Assembly (NCBI GenBank): GCA_014138095.1
Contig: JACGXE010000012.1
Location: 1 to 64,000 of the forward strand
From: Ochrobactrum sp. RH2CCR150
GTDB lineage: Bacteria > Pseudomonadota > Alphaproteobacteria > Rhizobiales > Rhizobiaceae
DNA length: 64,000 nucleotides
Direction: 5' to 3'
A program made the position numbers and the translations under genes. Positions 16,160 through 24,632 of the stretch are shown here, in pieces. A model generated the notes under the pieces. That model had not been told where the DNA came from. It did not search any database and worked only from the letters and a program-made list of their open reading frames with translations. Every line of letters begins with the position of its first letter. Position 1 is the stretch's first letter.

Positions 16160-16381
16160 CTAGAGGATGAACCAGGCAGCGACGCAGACTAGGACAAAAA
16201 GAATGGTCGCGGAAAAGAAACCACCAGCGAAAAAGCCGAACGCCATGGCAATCATAAGGGCGACAACCGCCACCGTGCCCCATTTAAACAGGCCCGTGAA
16301 ACCGGCATAAGTTTTCTCATGCTCAGCATAGTCCATCGGTGCGCCAAGTTCAGCCGGAGCCGTCGTATGATGTTCTGCCAT
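16160..16381 (-). CDS. aa3-type cytochrome c oxidase subunit IV (small bacterial form)
   Basis: 73 residues from MAEHHTTAPAELGAPMDYAEHE with GGTGG upstream; an ATG five codons earlier is possible. A soluble N-terminus is followed by a long hydrophobic region with one or two membrane helices (WGTVAVVALMIAMAFGFFAGGFFSATILFVLVCVAAWFIL). The MDYAEHEKTYAGF segment is typical of the small alphaproteobacterial subunit IV, which sits beside the aa3 oxidase. In Rhizobiales this gene is often next to pnt, as here (240 bp upstream of pntAA on the same strand). Its role in the oxidase is poorly known. Confidence 0.85.
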   Translation of the reverse strand: MAEHHTTAPAELGAPMDYAEHEKTYAGFTGLFKWGTVAVVALMIAMAFGFFAGGFFSATILFVLVCVAAWFIL

Positions 16382-16610
16382 TTTCGTTCCACCCATTCAG
16401 ATTTTCCACCCAACATCGATGATGTTAAGCGAAAACACCTGCAATCTTCAATCTGCACACAACAAAAGCCCGGCATGAACGCCAAGTCTTTTCGTCGCAG
16501 CAACCCTCTCACTCCGCGTAAAGCGGTTCCGCAGTCTTCGTAAATCGGATTCGCGCGATGCGCTACATCTAATTATTTAGAACACTGCCTATAGAACGCA
16601 TAGTAATCGC

Positions 16611-17357
16611 TTATACGCCCAGTCCCGTATATTTCGCAGTCGGCAATATCGTCAGCGGCACAACAGTGCTGCGGCTATCAGCAAACATCGCCTGCCGCTC
16701 GCGCGGCAATGACTTGAAGAACGGAAAACGCACCGCGACCGCATCGCGAATATTGCGGATCGGCGCGGCCCCCAGCCCAACCTTGATGCCATAGCCCGCA
16801 TGTTCACGCGCATCGGCCATCATCGACGTGCCGAAAATACGTTTGTAAAACGCCATATGCTCCGGCTTGACCGAAGCAAGGCATTGATCGGCCACGAAAA
16901 ATTCCGATGCCATCGCGGCAATGCGCAACGTGATATAGGGTATGGCCGGATATTCGCTCAAAAGTTCCGGATCGGCGGCAAAGCGGGTCGGATCGACGAA
17001 ATGCATGCCGCTATTGAGCAACGGATCGAGGATATCGGGAAACAGCGCATAGCTTGTTCCCTTGCGATGATCTGGCGTGATGTGATGAATGCGCAATGTG
17101 CTGACGAGCTGCCCGTCAACATGCACCCCATAGACGAAAGCGTGGCTGTCCCGATCGATATCGTCGACAATGGACGGCACTTCGGCCTCATCCATCACAT
17201 TGCGGGTACGATAGGAGCGGTAGCGAAGCCGACCGATCTCTTCCAGATCTTCCGCATGGACGATCCGTCGATATTCGACACGATCCAGAAAATGCAGCAG
17301 CTGTCGCGCAAAATTGGATAGCGGCGGTTTCTCCCCCGAGACAGCTGAATCAGTCAT
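16611..17357 (-). CDS. Candidate N-acyl amino acid / acyl-homoserine lactone synthase-fold protein (FeeM-like)
   Basis: 248 residues. The order of motifs fits the acyl-ACP-dependent synthase fold shared by LuxI and FeeM: an early helix RLRYRSYRTR, an acidic strand DDIDRDSHAFVYGVHVDGQLVSTLRIHHI, then a catalytic-type region with FADPELLSEYPAIPYITLRIAAM and a late FYKRIFGTSMM. FeeM-like enzymes transfer an acyl chain from acyl carrier protein to an amino acid, giving signalling or surfactant lipids. No LuxR partner is adjacent. The exact substrate, and whether it makes a signal at all, are not shown by the sequence. It is monocistronic in appearance. Confidence 0.72.
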   Translation of the reverse strand: MTDSAVSGEKPPLSNFARQLLHFLDRVEYRRIVHAEDLEEIGRLRYRSYRTRNVMDEAEVPSIVDDIDRDSHAFVYGVHVDGQLVSTLRIHHITPDHRKGTSYALFPDILDPLLNSGMHFVDPTRFAADPELLSEYPAIPYITLRIAAMASEFFVADQCLASVKPEHMAFYKRIFGTSMMADAREHAGYGIKVGLGAAPIRNIRDAVAVRFPFFKSLPRERQAMFADSRSTVVPLTILPTAKYTGLGV

Positions 17358-17650
17358 ATAAGCGATTTCCGCACCACCAAATCATGCAAATCATGCACTT
17401 CAATTTAGCGCGCAGAATAAGCAGGTTTACCTTCATGTAAAGGTATAAGTTCAATTGTTTATTTCATCCGCTATCCGCCTTTTTGGTGTCACCTGCCCTC
17501 CCGTCTGCCGAGACGCTGAATTCCATTCACAAACGTGAAAAGAAGTGCGCAAAAATTCGCTTCAAAAAAAACACAACGCGCTCATCTGACCTCCAGATCG
17601 GAACGCGCTTATGTTCTAAAATCCGACTTAACGAGACCAGCCGGAAGCCC

Positions 17651-18868
17651 TTATAAAGCGTTGGCGATGGCCTGAAAGGCATGCATGGACTCATTCTCCA
17701 GTTCCTGCCCATCAACATTATAATTATCGTAAGCCGATGTCTTTGCGATCACGACCTTCTTGGCTGGGTTCACGTAAATGAACTGACCATATATCCCGAT
17801 CGCAGCGTAATCTCCTTGATGATCAACCGGCAACCACCACTGATAACCGTAGCCAAACGGGACATCGCGTAACGCTCCGGGACGTCCCGGCAGAAGGTAA
17901 GGTGCATCCGGGGTTACCGAATCATGCACCCATTGCGCAGGGACCAGCTGTTCGTCGCGATAGTTCTTTCCCTCGTTCAGATAAAGGAGACCAAAACGGG
18001 CATAATCACGCAAAACTCCGTTGAGCCCGCCTGCGGCCGCGACCTCCCCGGTCGGGTCTGTCAGCCAATACGCATCGGCCTCGGCACCCAGTTTGGTCCA
18101 GAGTTTGTCAGCAAAATATTTTTGCAACGGAACGCCGGTCGCCCCTTCCAGCACCATAGCCAGCACCTGCGTATCCGAAGATACATAGTGGTTGACCGTT
18201 CCCTGCGGACGCTCACTCACCAGCCCGGCTGTAAACCGGTTAATCGATCCGCGCTTCATCTCCACGGCATAACGGACAATATCCGAGTTCGGATGACCAT
18301 ATTCTTCGCTGAACTTGATACCGGAAGCCATTTGCAGCACGTTCTTGACCGTGACCCCTTTATAGCCGCCGCCCGCCAGAATTGGCGCGTAGTAATCAAC
18401 TGCCTGCTCCAGCTTGATTTGGCCATCGTGCACCGCATTTCCGACAAGGAATGAAACGAACGACTTGGACACCGAAAACGCGATGGCCTGCGTCTTCTCC
18501 GAATTGCCACGTCTGTATTCCTCATGAACGACGACACCGTCTTTTAGCACGATGAAACCGGTGGTTTTGCTGCGTTCCAGCCATTCAGATAGTTCCCGCA
18601 TCACGTCTTTATAGAAGAAACTATTCGGCAATGGACGCTCCGCCCTCAACAGCGGACTGACTTCGCCTTCACGCGCAACTCGAACCGACGGATACTGCTT
18701 GTAAAGACTACGAAAATTCGCGTCTATGTTCTCGGGCTTGAAGGTCTGGGCATATTGATAAACAACCCAGGCCGTTTGAATTCGACCCCAAAATACAGCG
18801 ACAATGGCACAAAGAACCAACAAGAAAGCAATAAAAATAAAAAACTTATTGCGAGATACAAACTTCAT
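17651..18868 (-). CDS. Membrane-anchored serine hydrolase of the beta-lactamase class C family
   Basis: 405 residues. A single N-terminal membrane anchor (FFIFIAFLLVLCAIVAVFWG) suggests the body is periplasmic. The SxxK active site is Ser132-Val-Ser-Lys135 in AIAFSVSKSFVSFLVG. A YxS/N-type second motif is HYVSSDT, and late Gly-rich segments (YGYQWWLP) resemble EstB- or FmtA-type family members. Substrates in this family are peptides, esters or cell-wall stems; few are true beta-lactamases. The gene and its flanks are more AT-rich than the surroundings. The 17358-17650 stretch after it has no gene I can support. Confidence 0.87.
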   Translation of the reverse strand: MKFVSRNKFFIFIAFLLVLCAIVAVFWGRIQTAWVVYQYAQTFKPENIDANFRSLYKQYPSVRVAREGEVSPLLRAERPLPNSFFYKDVMRELSEWLERSKTTGFIVLKDGVVVHEEYRRGNSEKTQAIAFSVSKSFVSFLVGNAVHDGQIKLEQAVDYYAPILAGGGYKGVTVKNVLQMASGIKFSEEYGHPNSDIVRYAVEMKRGSINRFTAGLVSERPQGTVNHYVSSDTQVLAMVLEGATGVPLQKYFADKLWTKLGAEADAYWLTDPTGEVAAAGGLNGVLRDYARFGLLYLNEGKNYRDEQLVPAQWVHDSVTPDAPYLLPGRPGALRDVPFGYGYQWWLPVDHQGDYAAIGIYGQFIYVNPAKKVVIAKTSAYDNYNVDGQELENESMHAFQAIANAL

Positions 18869-18948
18869 CCGGACCCCCTATAATATAATTATATCAGTAT
18901 AATTTAAATATAAATGAAACAAATATCAGTATAGCAGACGACCCTGCT

Positions 18949-21246
18949 TCAGGCAACCGTACGACCGCCTTCGCGCCATGTGACGGATTTTGTCGTCATG
19001 GAGCCGATTGTGTCCGCAGGCAGCGGCATGCCGAGAAGATAGCCCTGCACAAGATCGGCGCCAGCGGCAACGCGAATGAGCGCCAGTTGCTCTTCGGTCT
19101 CCACACCTTCGACGGTGACGCCAAGACCCAGCTCATGCGAGAGCTGCGTCACACCGCGCAACAGCATCAGCGACCGGCGGTCGGTGGTGATATCGCGGAC
19201 AAAGGAACGGTCGACCTTCACCTTGGTTAGCGGCAGCGTGTTGAGATAGCTGAGGCTGGAATAGCCCGTACCGAAATCGTCGAGCGCGATATTGATGCCG
19301 GCATTTTTCAGCCGTTGCAGAACCATGGATGTCTTGTTGCGGTCGGCAATGATCGCGCTTTCTGTCACTTCGACTTCCAGACGATGCGCCGGAAGACCGG
19401 ACTTCTGCAAGGCAGAGGCGATATCGCGGGCAATCTCGCTGCTCTTCAGATCGATGGCCGACAGATTGACGGAAACGCCGATACGATCACCCCAGGTCAG
19501 GCAGTCCATGCAGGCCTGTTCCAGCATGAAACGGGTGATATCGGTGATAATGCCCATTTCCTCGGCCAGCGGAATGAATTCGGCTGGCGGCACGTTGCCC
19601 AATTCTGGATGCACCCAGCGCGCCAACGCTTCACAGGCAACAATGCGCAGAGACTGCGCACTGACGATTGGCTGGTAGACAACCTTGATTTCATTGTTGC
19701 CAATGGCCTGCCGAAGATCAGCCTTGAGCTTCTGGCGGCTGCGATATTTGGTATCCATCGCGCCGACGAAAACCGCCCATTGCCGGTCTTCATGGCCCTT
19801 CGCTTCATAAAGCGCCAGATCCGCATTGATATGCATATTGCCGACATCGCAATTGGCAATGTTTTCAATCGCAATACCGGCGCTGATGTCGATATGGACG
19901 TGATCACCATCGAGATCATAAACGCCAGACACGACCGACGTGATGTGATCCATGACACCGGTAATTTCCGCCTGCGTCTGGAGATTGAAAACAAACACGA
20001 CGAATTCGTCGCCGCCAAACCGTGAGACCACAAAGCGCTGCTGGTCGAGCGAATAGAGCCGCTGCGCAAACAGCCGCAACAACACGTCGCCCGTATGGTG
20101 GCCGAGCGTATCGTTGACATGCTTGAAGTGGTTGATATCGATGACCACCAAAGCAGCAAGGCTTTCCGGCGACTGTTGAGCGCGCAGCGTGCGCACCATG
20201 GTCTCGAAATAGTTACGATTGGGAAGACTGGTCAGACCGTCGAACCGCGCCATGTGCTGAATGCGGGCTTCCGCCTCGACGCGCTGCGTCACATCCTCAA
20301 ACATGAGAACCGCGCCGTCGCCGACTGTCTGGTTACCGATACATTCTATATAGCGTTCACCGGAAAGCTGGAAAATGTCGCGCGTCTTGCGTCCGGCGAC
20401 AAGGTCGGTCATGCGGGCGCGGACATTCGCCATATCATTATGCGGAAACAGCCCTTCCCGTGCGCAATAGCGCAGCAGCACTTCCAGCCTGCGCCCATGC
20501 AGCTTGGTGTGTTCGGCGATCCGCAGCATCGCCTTGGCCTTGTTGTTGATCACCGCAATCCGCTGCTGGCCGTCGAGCATAAGAAGGCCCTGCGGCATGT
20601 TATTGAGCGCGGCATCGAACCGGCCCGCCACAATCGACAAACGCCGCTTGCCCATGACGGCTGCAAAGAGAAACTCACGCAGTCCGTTGGCCATCTCGAT
20701 ATTGGACAGGAAATACGGGATCAGCAGCAGGCCGATGATGATGTGAAAGGGAGTCCCCGCAAGCACAAGCCCGGCCAGCACCGGGATAAGCGTGCAAATC
20801 GACATCAAGACGACAGCCTTCGCCGAGGCATAATTGCGCCCGACGATGGAAACGACCGAAGCCAGCAGAATGGTCAGGCTGGCCAGTTCGGCAAAGGGAT
20901 CCCGCAGCACGAAGATCGAGAAGAAGCACAACATGCCAAGCGTCGCACAAACCAGCGAAGCGCCGATGAGATAGCGCAGTTCCCAGCGGTCGAGATCGGC
21001 GGATGTGAGATGGGTGAGCCTGGCGCGATCGAACTGCCGCATGTCGTAGAGACGACCGAGAGCGACAACGGCAAAAAGCCCGGCAAAGCCGATGAAATGC
21101 CAGTCGACAGTTTTCACATAGATGACAACACAGGCCACGACATGGGCCAACAAGCCAAACCAGAGCGTGGTGCGATTACCATACAGTGATCGCATGAAAG
21201 AAAGCCGCACGTCTGCAGGTATGTCAGGTTTACGGCTCCGCCACAT
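18949..21246 (-). CDS. Membrane GGDEF-EAL protein, cyclic-di-GMP synthesis/turnover
   Basis: 765 residues. About five to six membrane helices occupy 30-185, a PAS-like domain spans about 205-320, the GGDEF domain has an intact GGDEF at 411-415, and the EAL domain begins at about 515 with EAL at 539-541, DDFGTGYSSL and EGVETEEQ. Both catalytic motif sets look intact, so it may make and break cyclic-di-GMP. No RxxD inhibitory site stands at the usual five-residue spacing before GGDEF, so product inhibition may be absent. In Brucella such enzymes affect motility and virulence; I cannot say which named member this is. No operon partner is seen. Confidence 0.93.
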   Translation of the reverse strand: MWRSRKPDIPADVRLSFMRSLYGNRTTLWFGLLAHVVACVVIYVKTVDWHFIGFAGLFAVVALGRLYDMRQFDRARLTHLTSADLDRWELRYLIGASLVCATLGMLCFFSIFVLRDPFAELASLTILLASVVSIVGRNYASAKAVVLMSICTLIPVLAGLVLAGTPFHIIIGLLLIPYFLSNIEMANGLREFLFAAVMGKRRLSIVAGRFDAALNNMPQGLLMLDGQQRIAVINNKAKAMLRIAEHTKLHGRRLEVLLRYCAREGLFPHNDMANVRARMTDLVAGRKTRDIFQLSGERYIECIGNQTVGDGAVLMFEDVTQRVEAEARIQHMARFDGLTSLPNRNYFETMVRTLRAQQSPESLAALVVIDINHFKHVNDTLGHHTGDVLLRLFAQRLYSLDQQRFVVSRFGGDEFVVFVFNLQTQAEITGVMDHITSVVSGVYDLDGDHVHIDISAGIAIENIANCDVGNMHINADLALYEAKGHEDRQWAVFVGAMDTKYRSRQKLKADLRQAIGNNEIKVVYQPIVSAQSLRIVACEALARWVHPELGNVPPAEFIPLAEEMGIITDITRFMLEQACMDCLTWGDRIGVSVNLSAIDLKSSEIARDIASALQKSGLPAHRLEVEVTESAIIADRNKTSMVLQRLKNAGINIALDDFGTGYSSLSYLNTLPLTKVKVDRSFVRDITTDRRSLMLLRGVTQLSHELGLGVTVEGVETEEQLALIRVAAGADLVQGYLLGMPLPADTIGSMTTKSVTWREGGRTVA

Positions 21247-21617
21247 GTCCTTGCTTGTATCCCTATCGTGGGGGCAATTATTGCACTAATGACTTAAAAA
21301 TATCTTTCGCGAAATGAAACCACAAGCTGTTACCCCCGCCACCATAAGATGTATCCCAATTATTCTCACGGGAACAACTTAACTGCAACCTAGAAAACAG
21401 CAATACAACCATAGGCTTTCGTGGCGAAGGCCCTTGAACAATTTAGCTATGAAAGCAGAGTGGAAAAACGAGCTGTATTACGCCTCCCGGCGCGCTGGCT
21501 GTTCGCAGGTATTCTACAACAAAACTAGAGAATATCCCCGAATAATAACAGCCGACGGGGAAAACCCGGAGGAAACCACGCTAGTGCGGAATAAATCCCC
21601 ATCCCGCACTGACGCCC

Positions 21618-22367
21618 TCAGAGGCTGTGACCACCGTCCACATTGACGATGGTGCCGGTCATGTAGCGGCTAGCATTGGATGCCAGCATCAGCACCACAC
21701 CGTCCAGATCCTGCGGTTCACCGAGACGGCGCAGCGGATTACGTCCTTTGAAGTAGCCCGCAGCCGGTCCATTGAGCTGTTCTTCATTGATTCGGGTCGG
21801 AAACCAGCCCGGCGAGATCGCATTGACGCGAATATCATGTGCGGCCCATTCGAGTGCAAGCGCACGCGTCATCTGGGTGATGCAGGCCTTCGACATGGAA
21901 TAGGCGGCAGCGCCTTTCTGCGGTCTGTCGCCCAGAATACTGGTCGTATTGATGATGGAACCGCCTGCGCCTTGCGCGATCATGCGGCGTGCAGCTTCCT
22001 GCGCCACGAAGAAAGCACCCGCGACATTGACCTCGAAAATATGTTCGAGCATGTCGCGCGTCGTGTCGAGCGCCCGCGCCATATGGGCGACACCAGCATT
22101 GTTGAACAGGGTCGAGATCGGCCCGAAACGCTGCTCGGCTTCATCGAAGGCGCGCATGATTTCATCCGGATGGGTGACATCCGCCATGATTTCAAGAACT
22201 TCACCGCCCGATGGGCACAGGCTTTCACCTGCATGCGTGCGTGAAATAGAGATCACCCGCGCCCCGTGCCCTGCCAGCACATGCACCATGCGCAAGCCCA
22301 GACCCGAGGAGCCTCCCGTCACGGCAATGACCTTGCCCCGGACGGAGAAAAGCTGATCGTCAGTCAT
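21618..22367 (-). CDS. Short-chain dehydrogenase/reductase (SDR)
   Basis: 249 residues from MTDDQLFSVRGK; eight upstream codons lack a good start. The classical SDR pattern is clear: cofactor loop VTGGSSGLGLRM, structural NNAGVA, catalytic Ser in IINTTSILG, and YSMSK with Tyr and Lys. The C-terminal AISPGWFPTRI and GTIVNVDGG are typical of NAD(P)-dependent 3-oxoacyl or sugar/alcohol SDRs. The substrate is unknown. Downstream, 371 bp between its stop and the GGDEF-EAL gene hold a possible weak hairpin at 21584-21609 but no gene I can support. Confidence 0.92.
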   Translation of the reverse strand: MTDDQLFSVRGKVIAVTGGSSGLGLRMVHVLAGHGARVISISRTHAGESLCPSGGEVLEIMADVTHPDEIMRAFDEAEQRFGPISTLFNNAGVAHMARALDTTRDMLEHIFEVNVAGAFFVAQEAARRMIAQGAGGSIINTTSILGDRPQKGAAAYSMSKACITQMTRALALEWAAHDIRVNAISPGWFPTRINEEQLNGPAAGYFKGRNPLRRLGEPQDLDGVVLMLASNASRYMTGTIVNVDGGHSL

Positions 22368-22405
22368 ACATCCCCTCAACTGCCAATCCATCTTTGCCCC
22401 TGGTA

Positions 22406-22446
22406 GAGCGCATCCCGAAAAGAGTGAAACAATTTTCAGGATGCGC
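22406..22446. repeat. Palindromic repeat, left copy of an inverted pair
   Basis: GCGCATCC (22408-22415) and GGATGCGC (22439-22446) form a perfect 8-bp stem around a CGAAAAGAGTGAAACAATTTTCA interior. It belongs to the same family as 10512-10555. An inverted copy lies about 150 bp to the right. Confidence 0.7.
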
Positions 22447-22594
22447 CTCGCTGCAAAATTCTAGAGCACATTCATAGCGGCATTTGAACCGCGCGCAGAC
22501 GCAAATTTAGCCTTAAATCGGGACAATACACAAAAGGCGCGCGAGCGTGATGAAAAGACGACACTTCCCGCCAATCGCGTGAGGTTATGCTGAT

Positions 22595-22639
22595 GCACAT
22601 CTTGCCTGAAAACTGTTTCACTCTTTTCGGGATGTGTTC
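22595..22639. repeat. Palindromic repeat, right copy of an inverted pair
   Basis: It contains AAACTGTTTCACTCTTTTCG, which is nearly the reverse complement of the interior of the copy at 22406-22446, so the two face each other. The 148 bp between them hold no gene I can support. The pair sits between the divergent SDR and glutamine-amidotransferase genes and so in the promoter region of both. Confidence 0.7.
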
Positions 22640-22697
22640 TATTGCAGAAGGCTGAATGCCGCTCCAGATAAGAGCCAAATCAACGGATCCGAGTGCT

Positions 22698-23453
22698 ATG
22701 TCGAAGTCCCGCCCCCTGATTGCTGTCCCAACTGACGTCAAACCTTTCGAGAACTACACCTGGCATGCGGCACCGGATCAATATCTGGCTGCAGCAATCG
22801 ATGTCGCGCAAGTGACACCGCTTCTCGTGCCAAGCTTTGGCGACAAGATGGATCTCGACGCCATTCTCGACGCAGTGGACGGCGTGTTGATCACCGGCTC
22901 GAAATCGAACGTCAATCCGTCGCTTTATGGCGTGGAACCGAGTGCCGCTTTCGAACCCTATGACAATGCCCGCGACGCGACCTCGCTGCCGCTGATCCGC
23001 GCAGCCATTGAAAAAGGCGTGCCAGTGCTGGCGATCTGCCGCGGCATTCAGGAGTTGAATGTGGCGCTTGGCGGCACACTCGCCACCGAAATTCAGGAAT
23101 TGCAGGGTCGCATGGACCACCGCGCGCCGGAATCTGAAAGTCAGGCAGAGCGTTTCGCTATCCAGCACCCGATCCGGATCAAGCCGGATTCATGCCTCGG
23201 CGCAATTTTGAAAGAAGACAGCGTGCGCGTGAACTCCGTTCACCGTCAGGCTATCGACCGGCTTGCGCCACGCCTTGAAGTGGAAGCTGTGGCTGAAGAC
23301 GGCACCGTGGAAGCCGTTTCCGTCAAGGACGCAAAGGGCTTTGTTGTCGGCGTCCAGTGGCACCCGGAATATTGGGTCCAGTCCGACGCCCCCTCGCGGA
23401 AGATATTCGAAGCCTTTGGCGATGCGGTGCGCGAGCACAAGGGTGGGGAATAG
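22698..23453 (+). CDS. Class I glutamine amidotransferase-like hydrolase (PuuD type)
   Basis: 251 residues from MSKSRPLIAVPTDVKPFENYTWH. The catalytic Cys is in AICRGIQELNVALGG, and the His-Glu pair is in VQWHPEYW. Gamma-glutamyl-GABA hydrolases such as PuuD have this arrangement and act in putrescine breakdown, but the exact substrate here is not known. The last four codons and the TAG stop are read from the edge of an octamer repeat array: the protein ends KGGE, where GGE and the stop come from GGGTGGGGAATAG. Copy number could change past the stop without altering the protein. Confidence 0.88.
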   Translation: MSKSRPLIAVPTDVKPFENYTWHAAPDQYLAAAIDVAQVTPLLVPSFGDKMDLDAILDAVDGVLITGSKSNVNPSLYGVEPSAAFEPYDNARDATSLPLIRAAIEKGVPVLAICRGIQELNVALGGTLATEIQELQGRMDHRAPESESQAERFAIQHPIRIKPDSCLGAILKEDSVRVNSVHRQAIDRLAPRLEVEAVAEDGTVEAVSVKDAKGFVVGVQWHPEYWVQSDAPSRKIFEAFGDAVREHKGGE

Positions 23454-23592
23454 GGGAATAGGGGAATAGGGGAATAGGGGAATAGGGGAATAGGGGAATA
23501 GGGGAATAGGGGAATAGGGTGATTGACGCAGAGGCGTCTATCAAGCTCCTTCTTCACTTACTCCCCTACTGCCTTACTCCCCTACTCCCTTA
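23445..23592. repeat. Octamer-repeat element A between two convergent genes
   Basis: The left arm is nine perfect tandem copies of GGGGAATA (23445-23516) plus three bases. The right arm (23556-23592) reads, on the minus strand, as degenerate octamers (GGGAGTAAGGCAGTAGGGG). The arms are oppositely oriented around about 36 bp. The unit resembles the AGGGCAGT octamer of Brucella typing loci. Both convergent genes stop inside the arms, so this is probably a variable-number locus. Confidence 0.9.
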
Positions 23593-24548
23593 ACATGCAC
23601 CGTTTCCGGCACCGGCGTGATCGCCTTGCCGGTATCAAACCATGAGATGAGATTGTCGATCACCAGATCCGCCATGGCCTGACGGGTCTTATGCGAGGCC
23701 GATGCGATATGCGGCAGCAAAACCGTGTTTGGCGCATCGAGCAGGCCTTGCGGCACTGACGGTTCATTCGAGAAAACGTCCAGACCCGCAGCGGCGATGG
23801 TGCCATTGTTCAGCGCCGCAGCCAGCGCGTCCTCATCGACCAGCGAGCCGCGACCGACATTGATCAGCACGCCATCGGGCCCGAGCGCTTGCAGCACTTC
23901 GGCATTGACCGCCTTGGCAGTTTCCGCACCGCCCGGAGCAACTAGAATAAGCGTGTCTACCGCCTTGGCCAGCTCAAGCAGGCTCGGATGATAATCGTAA
24001 GCGACACCCTCAGCCTTGGTGCGATTGTGATAGGAAACCGGCAGGCCGAAAGCCTCCACACGATGGGCGACCGCCTTGCCGATACGGCCAAGGCCGAAAA
24101 TGCCGACCTTGCGTCCACGCAGCGACAGCTTTGACAGCGGATAACGGCCTTCCTTTTCCCAACGGCCCGCACGCAGGAATTCTTGCGACTTCGACAATTC
24201 GCGCACGGTGTCGATCAGGAGACCAAGCGCCGTATCCGCCACTTCGTCGGTCAGTACGTCTGGCGTGTTGGTGACCATCACATTTCGGGCAGCGGCATAT
24301 TTGGCGTCAACCGCATCATAACCAACGCCGAAATTGCCGATGATTTTCAGGTTGGGCAAAGCGTCGATCAGCGCCGCATCGACGGTGGACATGCTGGCAA
24401 TGCCCTGCACGTCGCCCGCCCAGGCCGCATCGACCAGCGCCGCATCACCGCGCGGAATACGGCGGACGGAAAACTCCCCGGACAGACGGTCGACGGCATA
24501 ATCGTTGAAGTTTCCGAGCACCAGAACGGTTGCGTCGCGCTTGGTCAT
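23574..24548 (-). CDS. D-isomer 2-hydroxyacid dehydrogenase (hydroxypyruvate/glyoxylate reductase-like)
   Basis: 324 residues. The NAD(P) fold has GIFGLGRIGKAVAHR; the substrate and catalytic segments include VGYDAVD, NVGRGSLVDEDAL (with the catalytic Arg in GRGS) and LLPHIASASHKT (with the catalytic His). It reduces small 2-oxo acids such as glyoxylate or hydroxypyruvate, the exact one not determined. The C-terminal four residues, GVGE, and the TAA stop come from the right arm of octamer element A. The LacI-family regulator encoded 85 bp upstream on the same strand may control it. Confidence 0.92.
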   Translation of the reverse strand: MTKRDATVLVLGNFNDYAVDRLSGEFSVRRIPRGDAALVDAAWAGDVQGIASMSTVDAALIDALPNLKIIGNFGVGYDAVDAKYAAARNVMVTNTPDVLTDEVADTALGLLIDTVRELSKSQEFLRAGRWEKEGRYPLSKLSLRGRKVGIFGLGRIGKAVAHRVEAFGLPVSYHNRTKAEGVAYDYHPSLLELAKAVDTLILVAPGGAETAKAVNAEVLQALGPDGVLINVGRGSLVDEDALAAALNNGTIAAAGLDVFSNEPSVPQGLLDAPNTVLLPHIASASHKTRQAMADLVIDNLISWFDTGKAITPVPETVHVKGVGE

Positions 24549-24632
24549 GACAATATTCCTCTGGGAAGCATTTCGCAGTTCACGGGGAGACCGGCGACCG
24601 GTCTGGGTGAACCGGACCCGGAGCGGGGGAAA

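Noticed and set aside
21434-21646. Small plus-strand open frame of 70 codons before the SDR gene
   Set aside because: No ribosome site of note, no known motif, and its end overlaps the SDR gene antisense.
23445-23519. CRISPR array from regularly repeated sequence
   Set aside because: The repeats are 8 bp and directly tandem with no spacers, so it is a variable-number tandem repeat.
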